Source: an uncultured Treponema sp. (lineage in GTDB: Bacteria; Spirochaetota; Spirochaetia; Treponematales; Treponemataceae). From it: a stretch of DNA of 8,428 nucleotides. The stretch spans positions 1-8,428 of the forward strand of contig CAKZZR010000056.1 of assembly GCA_937885475.1 (NCBI GenBank), in the 5' to 3' direction. The position numbers were made by a program, and so were the translations under genes. Shown here in pieces: positions 1-5,911 of the stretch; the stretch's first letter is position 1; every line of letters begins with the position of its first letter. The notes under the pieces are model-generated. The model was not told the DNA's origin. It did no database searches and worked only from the letters and a program-made list of their open reading frames with translations.

Positions 1-1101
1 AAACTGGAAGAAGCCGTTCTAACCGACACCGTTGACGCGGGATTTCCGTTCAACAGCGACTGGAACACCGCAGAAAAAAAGCATCTGTATCTTTCTTCTC
101 CGGTGCTGAACAGCAATGTGGGCTACGTATTCAACCCGGCAAAAACCGACTCATTCATGAAAAAGCTTGCCGTCATAGACGGTCGCCGCTCTGAAATGTA
201 CGCCAAAACCTATTTTGCGGACTCAGAAATCGTGGAATTCGCCACGCCAGAAAAATGCCTTGACGCCGTCCTAAAAGGAACCGTTTCCGGCGCGATTTTT
301 AACATTCCGAAAATTCAGGAAATCCTGTACGGACGAAAAAAGTACAAGGCGCTCAATTTTATAGAACTGCCCGACACAGAAAGCCTGCATTTTGTGGTCA
401 GCGCCCAGAACACGGGCTTCCTTTCCATCATGAACAAGCAGATTGCGTCCATTCCGCAGCACGAAATTCAGAGCAACCTGAACCAATATTCGCTCAGCAC
501 GCTCGACTATTCATTTCAGGATTTTATAAACGACTACGCGCGGCTGCTCATCGTATGTGCCATTATTTTTGCAATTCTGGTCATTACGCTCATAACGTCG
601 CTGGACATTATCGCCGCGCTCATCAATTACGACGCGCTCACGCACCTTTTGAACAGGCGGCGGCTTACCCCATACATGAAGAGCGCACTGGAATACGCCC
701 GCGAAAGCGGAGAGCCGTTCAGTATCCTTATGTTCGATTTGGACAACTTCAAGCAGGTAAACGACACCTTCGGACACGACTGTGGCGACGAGGTGCTTAA
801 AATGGCGGCCTCCACAATTCTGAAGGGCGTAAAACGGAACGACCACGTATTCCGCTGGGGCGGCGAGGAAATTCTTGTCATTCTGAAGGGAGACAATGAA
901 GTTGCAAAAAAAGTTGCGGAACGAATCCGAGCCGACATCGCACGGCAGGAGGTTCAGCACGGAAAAGATACGGTGCACATAACCGCATCAATCGGAATCG
1001 CGACCTACAACGGCGGCGACACATCGGAAAGCATGTTTTCACGCGCGGACGAAAACCTGTACATCGCAAAAAACAACGGAAAGAACCAGTCCGTTGGCTG
1101 A
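1..1101 (+). CDS. Membrane-anchored diguanylate cyclase with periplasmic solute-binding-like sensor domain (5' partial)
   Basis: The reading frame is open from base 1, so the true start lies outside the window; the GTG at 103 is internal. Of 366 visible residues, about 1-175 resemble a bacterial family 3 solute-binding domain (SBP_bac_3/BvgS type) and would sit in the periplasm. A hydrophobic helix follows at about 181-205, then a GGDEF domain from about 212 (ALTHLLNRR) to the end. FDLDNF (245-250), the following ND and GHD supply the metal and GTP contacts. The active-site loop is GGEEI (287-291), a variant of GGDEF/GGEEF that keeps both glycines and the acidic pair. The inhibitory I-site that normally reads RxxD is KRND here (278-281), so product feedback may be weak. 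Expected role: synthesis of cyclic di-GMP from two GTP in response to a periplasmic small ligand. The ligand cannot be told from sequence. The domain call for the GGDEF part is firm; the sensor call is less so. Confidence 0.93.
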   Translation, partial: KLEEAVLTDTVDAGFPFNSDWNTAEKKHLYLSSPVLNSNVGYVFNPAKTDSFMKKLAVIDGRRSEMYAKTYFADSEIVEFATPEKCLDAVLKGTVSGAIFNIPKIQEILYGRKKYKALNFIELPDTESLHFVVSAQNTGFLSIMNKQIASIPQHEIQSNLNQYSLSTLDYSFQDFINDYARLLIVCAIIFAILVITLITSLDIIAALINYDALTHLLNRRRLTPYMKSALEYARESGEPFSILMFDLDNFKQVNDTFGHDCGDEVLKMAASTILKGVKRNDHVFRWGGEEILVILKGDNEVAKKVAERIRADIARQEVQHGKDTVHITASIGIATYNGGDTSESMFSRADENLYIAKNNGKNQSVG

Positions 1102-1140
1102 AGCACTGCACCGCGCTTACAAAAAATTCGTTAAAAAAGC

Positions 1141-1179
1141 AAAAACGCCTGACTCCAAGCGGAACTCAGGCGTTTTTTT
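1141..1179. terminator. Bidirectional Rho-independent terminator between convergent genes
   Basis: A 12-bp perfect stem pairs 1141-1152 with 1166-1177 (core ACGCCTGA / TCAGGCGT) around a 13-base loop. On the + strand it runs into seven T (1173-1179), serving the diguanylate cyclase gene that stops 40 bases earlier. On the - strand the A-runs at about 1133-1145 become a T-tract, so the same hairpin can end the rpsL-rpsG transcript, whose last stop is at 1229. Part of the stem is the A/T tracts themselves. Confidence 0.9.
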
Positions 1180-1196
1180 ATCTGCCATGGCAGATA
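1179..1196. repeat. 18-bp perfect palindrome beside the terminator
   Basis: The sequence TATCTGCCATGGCAGATA is its own reverse complement over all 18 bases, centred between 1187 and 1188. A second, nearly symmetric copy of its core (TGCCACGGCA, 1204-1213, against TGCCATGGCA at 1183-1192) lies 21 bp away, about two helical turns. Both sit in the 3' untranslated stretch after rpsG. It could be an RNA stem that protects the 3' end of the ribosomal mRNA, or a protein-binding dyad, or chance. The symmetry is observed; any function is inference. Confidence 0.45.
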
Positions 1197-1228
1197 TGTT
1201 ACGTGCCACGGCAAACGACAGAAGCATT

Positions 1229-1699
1229 CTACCAGCGGAAGTGAGCAAAAGCCTTGTTAGCCTCTGCCATCTTATGGGTATCTTCCTTCTTTTTGAATGC
1301 AGAACCGGTGTTGTTGAATGCGTCAAGCAATTCAGCAGAAAGAGTATCTGCCATTCCGTGTCCGCTTCTGTTGCGTGCTGCATCAATAATCCAGCGCATA
1401 GCAAGAGCTTCGCGGCGTGAGTCACGGATTTCTACCGGTACCTGATATGTAGCACCACCAACGCGGCGTGATTTTACTTCTACAACAGGCTTTACGTTAT
1501 CAAGAGCCTTGAGCAACACTTCAAGCGGATCCTTGTCGGTCTTAGCCTTAAGCTTGTCCATTGCCTCGTAGATAATCTTTGTACAGGTTGCCTTTTTACC
1601 GTCAAGCATCATGCGGCTGACGAATTTTGTAACAACCTTAGAGTTATATTTAACATCCGGCATACATGGACGTTCGATTGATTTCTTATGTCTTCCCAT
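1229..1699 (-). CDS. rpsG: 30S ribosomal protein S7
   Basis: At 156 residues this is the normal bacterial length. S7 nucleates assembly of the 30S head by binding the 3' domain of 16S rRNA and lines the tRNA exit site. The family is clear from the N-terminal block around residues 17-47 (VKYNSKVVTKFVSRMMLDGKK), the central VEVKSRRVGGATYQVPVEIR block, the REALAMRWII helix, and the C-terminal KKEDTHKMAEANKAFAHFRW that ends in Trp. The ATG is preceded by GGAGGA at 1705-1710, five bases away. The gene follows rpsL by 12 bp and is surely cotranscribed with it. That gap is too short to hold an E. coli-style S7 operator between the two genes, so any S7 autoregulation must act elsewhere. fusA, the usual next gene in many bacteria, is absent: transcription meets the convergent terminator instead. 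Confidence 0.98.
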   Translation of the reverse strand: MGRHKKSIERPCMPDVKYNSKVVTKFVSRMMLDGKKATCTKIIYEAMDKLKAKTDKDPLEVLLKALDNVKPVVEVKSRRVGGATYQVPVEIRDSRREALAMRWIIDAARNRSGHGMADTLSAELLDAFNNTGSAFKKKEDTHKMAEANKAFAHFRW

Positions 1700-1711
1700 C
1701 TTAGTCCTCCA

Positions 1712-2086
1712 TTAAGCCTTTGGTCTTTTTGCGCCGTACTTAGAGCGGCCGCGCTTTCTGTCTTCAACACCAAGAGTATCCTTTGTACCGCGGATGATGT
1801 GATAGCGCACACCAGGAAGGTCCTTTACACGACCACCACGGATAAGAACTACAGAGTGCTCCTGAAGGTTGTGACCAATACCAGGAATGTATGCAGTTAC
1901 TTCAATACCATTTGACAAGCGAACACGAGCAACCTTGCGGAGAGCTGAGTTCGGTTTTTTTGGAGTTACAGTCATAACACGTGTACAAACACCGCGTTTC
2001 TGTGGGCAGGACTGAAGTGCGGGAGACTTCGTTCTGTTAGCCACTGACTGACGTCCCTGACGAATTAATTGATTTATTGTAGGCAT
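1712..2086 (-). CDS. rpsL: 30S ribosomal protein S12
   Basis: A full-length 124-residue S12, the decoding-centre protein of the small subunit. The hallmark TPKKPNSALRK (41-51) and GHNLQEHSVVLIRGGRVKDLPGVRYH (71-96) segments are intact. Lys43 and Lys88, where streptomycin-resistance substitutions usually fall, are both wild type, so no S12-based streptomycin resistance is suggested. Asp89 within VKDLPG is the position methylthiolated by RimO in bacteria that have that enzyme. The ATG has an AGGAGA ribosome site at 2094-2099 with a seven-base spacer. It is the first gene of an rpsL-rpsG pair with its own predicted promoter 75-105 bases upstream. In T. pallidum, from memory, this pair follows rpoB-rpoC; here the upstream gene is an OLD-like ATPase, so the local order is rearranged. 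Confidence 0.98.
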   Translation of the reverse strand: MPTINQLIRQGRQSVANRTKSPALQSCPQKRGVCTRVMTVTPKKPNSALRKVARVRLSNGIEVTAYIPGIGHNLQEHSVVLIRGGRVKDLPGVRYHIIRGTKDTLGVEDRKRGRSKYGAKRPKA

Positions 2087-2105
2087 CGCCTATTCTCCTA
2101 TTTTA

Positions 2106-2125
2106 TTCCGGTCAGCACCCCGGAA
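2106..2125 (-). promoter_or_regulatory. Leader hairpin upstream of the rpsL ribosome-binding site
   Basis: On the - strand TTCCGG (2125-2120) and CCGGAA (2111-2106) form a six-base stem, four of the pairs G-C, around the eight-base loop GGTGCTGA. The hairpin ends six bases before the AGGAGA ribosome site of rpsL. Ribosomal protein operons are often controlled by a structured leader bound by one of their products, and this is the only obvious candidate here. It is not followed by a T-run, so it is not an attenuator of the usual kind. Confidence 0.35.
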
Positions 2126-2141
2126 GATTTGCAACATAAAG

Positions 2142-2155
2142 CCTATAAAGATAGG
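2142..2155 (-). promoter_or_regulatory. Short hairpin at the presumed 5' end of the rpsL leader
   Basis: On the - strand CCTAT (2155-2151) pairs with ATAGG (2146-2142) around a CTTT loop. It would begin within a base or two of the predicted transcription start, making a 5'-terminal stem-loop. Such structures can shield an mRNA from 5'-end-dependent decay. The pairing is observed; the start site and the role are inferred, and a five-base stem can occur by chance. Confidence 0.3.
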
Positions 2156-2162
2156 TTTAACG

Positions 2163-2191
2163 ATTTTACAGAATTCAAAAAATGAATTCAA
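2163..2191 (-). promoter_or_regulatory. Predicted housekeeping promoter for rpsL-rpsG
   Basis: Reading the - strand, TTGAAT (2191-2186) and TAAAAT (2168-2163) are separated by exactly 17 bases, a close match to the vegetative sigma-70 consensus with optimal spacing. Transcription would begin near 2156, giving a leader of about 70 bases before the rpsL ATG. Three GAATTC copies (2171-2176, 2184-2189, 2206-2211) overlap or flank the elements. The surrounding DNA is AT-rich, which raises the chance background, but position and spacing upstream of a ribosomal operon support the call. Confidence 0.65.
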
Positions 2192-2225
2192 GAGCAATTT
2201 CCTGCGAATTCAGAAAATTCCGCTT

Positions 2226-3755
2226 TCATTTTGCGCAGGCGCGTGTAAGAATGTCCACAAGCGTAGGATAATGGGCGCGAAGCTCCCGCGGTGACTCATT
2301 GACCATAATATCAACCTCGGTATGGAACAGGCGGTCCTTTGCGGAAATCGGCATGTAATGAACGTCGCTGTGAATGTAATAATGCTCTATGCAGCCTTCC
2401 GGCAGAATGTACACGCGGGAGGTTTCTATTGCGGCAAGAATGAGCCACGTTGCATTGATGATAAGCGGAACCGTAAGCGCGAGCGGAAGCGGCAGCACGT
2501 CCTTAAGCATGTCGCCCAGCCGAATCACGCCCATCAGCACGACCGTTTTAAAGGTATCCAGACCTTCTGGCTTTTCATATTTGTCATACAGCGCGCGAAC
2601 CTTTTCTATGAACATATCCATTGCCGGGTCAATGGAGAAATTAACCTCGCAGACGGCTTTTCCAATCTGAACAAGATAGGATTCAAGGCGGTAGATGAGT
2701 TTTTCAAGCGTAACCGGCGTTTCCATCTCGCGCTTGGTAAAAAGCGAGCGGTAGAACGGAAGCTGCTTTTCATACTGCTTTTCAAGCCAGCGCGCGGGGC
2801 GTTCGTCATCGCATACCACGTCGCGGAGTTTTCCGGCAAAGAGGGAATCCAAATCCGTTATGATACGTCCCTCGGTTCCCAAAAGTGCGCACACCTTGAA
2901 GAATACGCCAAGCTCATCCTTTCCACCAACGTCTATGACGCCGGTTCCCGCAACGCCGTACTGGTCTTCTATGCACGGAAGCAGGTTCGTGAACATCTGC
3001 TGGTCGGTGTAGCCTTCCACAAAAATCTGATTGTCGCTGAAAAAAAACTGCTTGTGATACGTGTTGAAGCGCGGCAAAAAGCGCCGGAACAAAATCTCGT
3101 CCTTTTCGCTCAGAGAGTCGATGCAGGTAGGAACGCGGTTCACATGGCACACGACGACACCAAGCAAATCCTCGGCAAAACGCAAATCAATAAAATAGGG
3201 CGAATGCGTTATCAAAAAGAAAATCCGCTCTGGGATTGCCGCCGCAGCCTTGCGAATCTCATTCATAAAAAACATCTGGAACTGCGGATGAAGATGCAGC
3301 TCCGGCTCATCGATGACCAGCACCGCAGAATTCAAGTCGTACAGCGCAATCAAGAGCGTAAGGATTTCCTTAAGACCGTGGCATTCGCCGTCCTTCAGTC
3401 CGTATTCGACACCACGCGTACGATTTTCTACCATCGGAACGACAGCGCCGTCCGCACGCTGCTCAAAGCGGATTGTCTTTCCGAACATATTCGATATGAC
3501 GCTCTCAATTTTTGCACGGAGAGCGGCGTTTTCCTTAAGTTTAGAAAGCAGCTCGTCCTGATTGGCGCGCTCTGCCTGCAAAAAATCAATCTTGTAGCCG
3601 TCAGCGGCAAACTGCTTGGCAATTTCCTCGGCAAGGAGCGTTTTACCAGAGCCGTTCGGTCCCACGATAAGGTTCACCTGATTCCAGTTGCTTTTTTTGA
3701 ACGAGTTCTTTCCCCATAAGAACGGAAGCCGCACCTTTGTCTCAACGGTAATCAT
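2226..3755 (-). CDS. OLD-like protein: ABC-type ATPase domain fused to TOPRIM nuclease-like domain
   Basis: 509 residues. The N-terminal ATPase has Walker A GPNGSGKT (32-39), a degenerate signature DGECHGLKE (122-130), Walker B VLVIDEPELHLHP (145-157) and the switch histidine in LITHSP (His184). A TOPRIM domain follows: IFVEGYTD with catalytic-type Glu247, then an IDVGGKDELG strand-turn (274-283), then ITDLDS with Asp301 and Asp303. This order is that of OLD-family nucleases, including GajA of the Gabija phage-defence system, but the ATPase part is short, with only about 60 residues between His184 and the TOPRIM domain. The last 200 residues match nothing I recognise. They include a hydrophobic run (about 421-443) and a His/Asp cluster (458, 462, 464, 466). 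The ATG has GGGAGG about six bases upstream and lies 15 bp after the ppk stop, so it is probably the third gene of a ppx-ppk operon. Likely role: ATP-gated DNA or RNA cleavage or binding. The substrate is unknown and no partner gene (GajB-like helicase) is present. Confidence 0.85.
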   Translation of the reverse strand: MITVETKVRLPFLWGKNSFKKSNWNQVNLIVGPNGSGKTLLAEEIAKQFAADGYKIDFLQAERANQDELLSKLKENAALRAKIESVISNMFGKTIRFEQRADGAVVPMVENRTRGVEYGLKDGECHGLKEILTLLIALYDLNSAVLVIDEPELHLHPQFQMFFMNEIRKAAAAIPERIFFLITHSPYFIDLRFAEDLLGVVVCHVNRVPTCIDSLSEKDEILFRRFLPRFNTYHKQFFFSDNQIFVEGYTDQQMFTNLLPCIEDQYGVAGTGVIDVGGKDELGVFFKVCALLGTEGRIITDLDSLFAGKLRDVVCDDERPARWLEKQYEKQLPFYRSLFTKREMETPVTLEKLIYRLESYLVQIGKAVCEVNFSIDPAMDMFIEKVRALYDKYEKPEGLDTFKTVVLMGVIRLGDMLKDVLPLPLALTVPLIINATWLILAAIETSRVYILPEGCIEHYYIHSDVHYMPISAKDRLFHTEVDIMVNESPRELRAHYPTLVDILTRACAK

Positions 3756-3770
3756 ACAGACCTCCCGCGC

Positions 3771-5894
3771 TCAGTCCTTGCGGCGCACTTCAAATTCAAT
3801 CTCAGGCTTTTTTACGGCACCTTCATTGCGCTTGCGGTATTTTTTGTACAGCACTTCCTGCGCACGGAATTCTTCTTCGCCGTTCGCACGCTCAATTTCA
3901 GTCCACGTTCCGTTTTCCCGAAGTTCAAGCGCGTTCACGTTATCCTTAAAATACGTGTTCAGAATTTCTTTAACGTCGGCAAAAACACTGCGGTCAAGCA
4001 CAGGGAACATAAGCTCAATACGCCGGTCAAGATTGCGCGGCATCCAGTCTGCGCTGGCAAGATACAGTTCCTCGTCTCCACCATTCTGAAAATAAAAAAT
4101 ACGCGAATGCTCAAGATAGCGGTCCACGATTGAGATGACGCGGATATTGTCGCTCAAGCCCGGAACGCCGGGAACCAGCATGCATACACCGCGCACGTTA
4201 AGCAGAACCTTAACACCTGCGCGGCTCGCTTTGTACAGCGCGGCAATGACTTCCTCATGGGTAAGCGCGTTCATTTTGGCAATAATCAATCCAGGATGCT
4301 CGGCATCGCTGCGCTCAATCTCCCGCTGAATCATCGTCAGAAGCTTTGTCTTAAGCGTTACCGGTGCCATTCCCAGTTGCTTCATGCTCTGCAAGGTGGA
4401 ATATCCGGTTACCAGATTAAAGAAAAGCGTGGCATCGTTCACAATCTCGTAATTGGCGGTAAAAAGCGAAAGGTCAGAATACAACTTTGCAGTCTTTGGA
4501 TTGTAGTTTCCGGTGGCAAGGTGCGCGTAACGGCACACGGAATCCCCCTCGCGCCGCATTACCATAATTATCTTGGCGTGAACCTTTAAGTTCACCAGCC
4601 CATAGATTACCGTAACGCCGGCATTTTCAAGCTGGTTTGCCCATGCAATGTTCCTGTCTTCGTCAAAGCGTGCCTTAAGCTCCACCAGAACCACGACCTG
4701 CTTGCCGTTCTGCGCCGCACGCTGCAATGCCGCAACGATGGGAGAATCGTTTCCCGTGCGGTAGAGCGTCATTTTTATCGCAAGCACGGAAGGATCGTCC
4801 GCTGCGTCGCTTATGAATTTCACCACCGGATTGTATGACTCATACGGAACATGCAGCAGAATGTCCTGCCGCTTAAGCACGTCCCAATACGGCTCGTCCT
4901 GTGGCAGCGTGTCCGGGTAAAAATGCTGCCACGGAGCAAAGCTCATCTCGTCCGCGCCGTCCACGTCGCGAAGCCCCATAAGAACGCCGGGATTTACAAT
5001 CTCGTCAACGCGGTATACGTCGTCCTCGCCAAGCTCCAATTTTTCCATAAGGAATTTTATGATTGCCTCGCTGGTGCAATTGCAGGTCATCTGAACCGGG
5101 AACGAGCTTTGGCGCTGCACTAGAACCTTTTTCATTTCGTCCACGAAATTTGAGCCGGAATCCTCGTCAACGGCAAAATCCGCGTCGCGTGCAATCTTAA
5201 ATACGAGCGTTTCTTCAACCTCAAGACCAGAAAAAAGCTGCGTTCCGTACTGCGCGATGATTTCCTCGGCGAGCGCGAATTCCTTTTTTCCGCTTTCGCT
5301 GGGAAGCCACACAAGCTGCGGAATTCCTGCCGGAATCTGAACGAACGCAATGCGTGGCAGCGAGTCATCGCCCTTAAGGTCGGCGTTTGCATTGCGGATT
5401 CCCACGATAGGCTTTAAAAGGAATGCTACATAGGGCGCAAGGTTTGCGATGTGCGGAAAAATCTCGGTGTCGGTGCGAAGCGGCGTAAGCAGCGGAAAAA
5501 TCTCGTCCTCAAAAAAGCGCAGGGCAAAATCACTCTGTGCGGCAGAAAAATTCTCAGGCTTCACATAGCAGATATTATGCTCAGAAAGCGCGGGAAGAAT
5601 GTCCGTCTTAAGACAGGCGTGCTGTTCGCGTATAATCTGGTGGCTCCGTGCAGAAATCTGACGCAGAACCATATCCGGCGTAAGCCCCGAAATGTCGCCG
5701 CGCGTGGGGTCGCTGTCTAGCATGCGCTTTACCGAAGCCACACGTACCTGAAAAAACTCGTCAAAATTGGAGGTAATGATGGAAAGAAACTGAAGCCTTT
5801 CCAAAAGCGGAAGCTCCTTCCGCAGCGCCTGATGAAGCACGCGCCCATTGAATTCTATCCAGGAAAGTTCGCGGTTAAAAAATCTTGCATCCAT
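3771..5894 (-). CDS. ppk: Polyphosphate kinase 1
   Basis: 707 residues, the normal size of PPK1. The enzyme reversibly transfers the terminal phosphate of ATP to a growing inorganic polyphosphate chain through a phosphohistidine. The N-terminal domain opens with the family start FFNRELSWIEFN (5-16) and carries SIITSNFDEFFQVRV (38-52). The catalytic halves are phospholipase D-like: LYRTGNDSPI (377-386, Arg379), ARFDEDRNI with Arg409, and NLKVHAKIIMV with His439, which aligns with the phosphorylated His435 of E. coli PPK at a constant offset of four. The second essential histidine is His596 in RYLEHSRIFYF (E. coli His592). ASADWMPRNLDRRIE (613-627) closes the active site. All key residues are present, so the enzyme should be active. 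The ATG follows the ppx stop by 17 bp, with a G-rich ribosome site (GGGGGA, 5903-5908). No Pho-type operator is visible; control probably comes from upstream of ppx. Confidence 0.97.
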   Translation of the reverse strand: MDARFFNRELSWIEFNGRVLHQALRKELPLLERLQFLSIITSNFDEFFQVRVASVKRMLDSDPTRGDISGLTPDMVLRQISARSHQIIREQHACLKTDILPALSEHNICYVKPENFSAAQSDFALRFFEDEIFPLLTPLRTDTEIFPHIANLAPYVAFLLKPIVGIRNANADLKGDDSLPRIAFVQIPAGIPQLVWLPSESGKKEFALAEEIIAQYGTQLFSGLEVEETLVFKIARDADFAVDEDSGSNFVDEMKKVLVQRQSSFPVQMTCNCTSEAIIKFLMEKLELGEDDVYRVDEIVNPGVLMGLRDVDGADEMSFAPWQHFYPDTLPQDEPYWDVLKRQDILLHVPYESYNPVVKFISDAADDPSVLAIKMTLYRTGNDSPIVAALQRAAQNGKQVVVLVELKARFDEDRNIAWANQLENAGVTVIYGLVNLKVHAKIIMVMRREGDSVCRYAHLATGNYNPKTAKLYSDLSLFTANYEIVNDATLFFNLVTGYSTLQSMKQLGMAPVTLKTKLLTMIQREIERSDAEHPGLIIAKMNALTHEEVIAALYKASRAGVKVLLNVRGVCMLVPGVPGLSDNIRVISIVDRYLEHSRIFYFQNGGDEELYLASADWMPRNLDRRIELMFPVLDRSVFADVKEILNTYFKDNVNALELRENGTWTEIERANGEEEFRAQEVLYKKYRKRNEGAVKKPEIEFEVRRKD

Positions 5895-5911
5895 AATAGT
5901 ATCCCCCAGCT

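Noticed and set aside
511..978. A 155-codon - strand frame inside the diguanylate cyclase gene
   Set aside because: It overlaps the conserved GGDEF domain in antisense and its product has no family features; it is a shadow frame.
1185..1215. Possible sigma-54 promoter (TGGCACG on the - strand)
   Set aside because: The required TTGC/GC element at the fixed distance is missing, and it would fire from the end of rpsG into the convergent terminator.
2165..2215. GAATTC cluster as the edge of an insertion sequence or attachment site
   Set aside because: No matching terminal repeat, target duplication, transposase or integrase is present in the window.
2322..3719. A 465-codon open frame on the + strand opposite the OLD-like gene
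   Set aside because: It is antisense to a gene with clear Walker and TOPRIM motifs, its product is a Lys/Arg/His-rich string with no recognisable domain, and it follows from codon bias on the other strand.
4257..5720. Several + strand frames of 64-110 codons within ppk
   Set aside because: All lie antisense to the fully conserved ppk coding sequence and lack ribosome sites and recognisable products.
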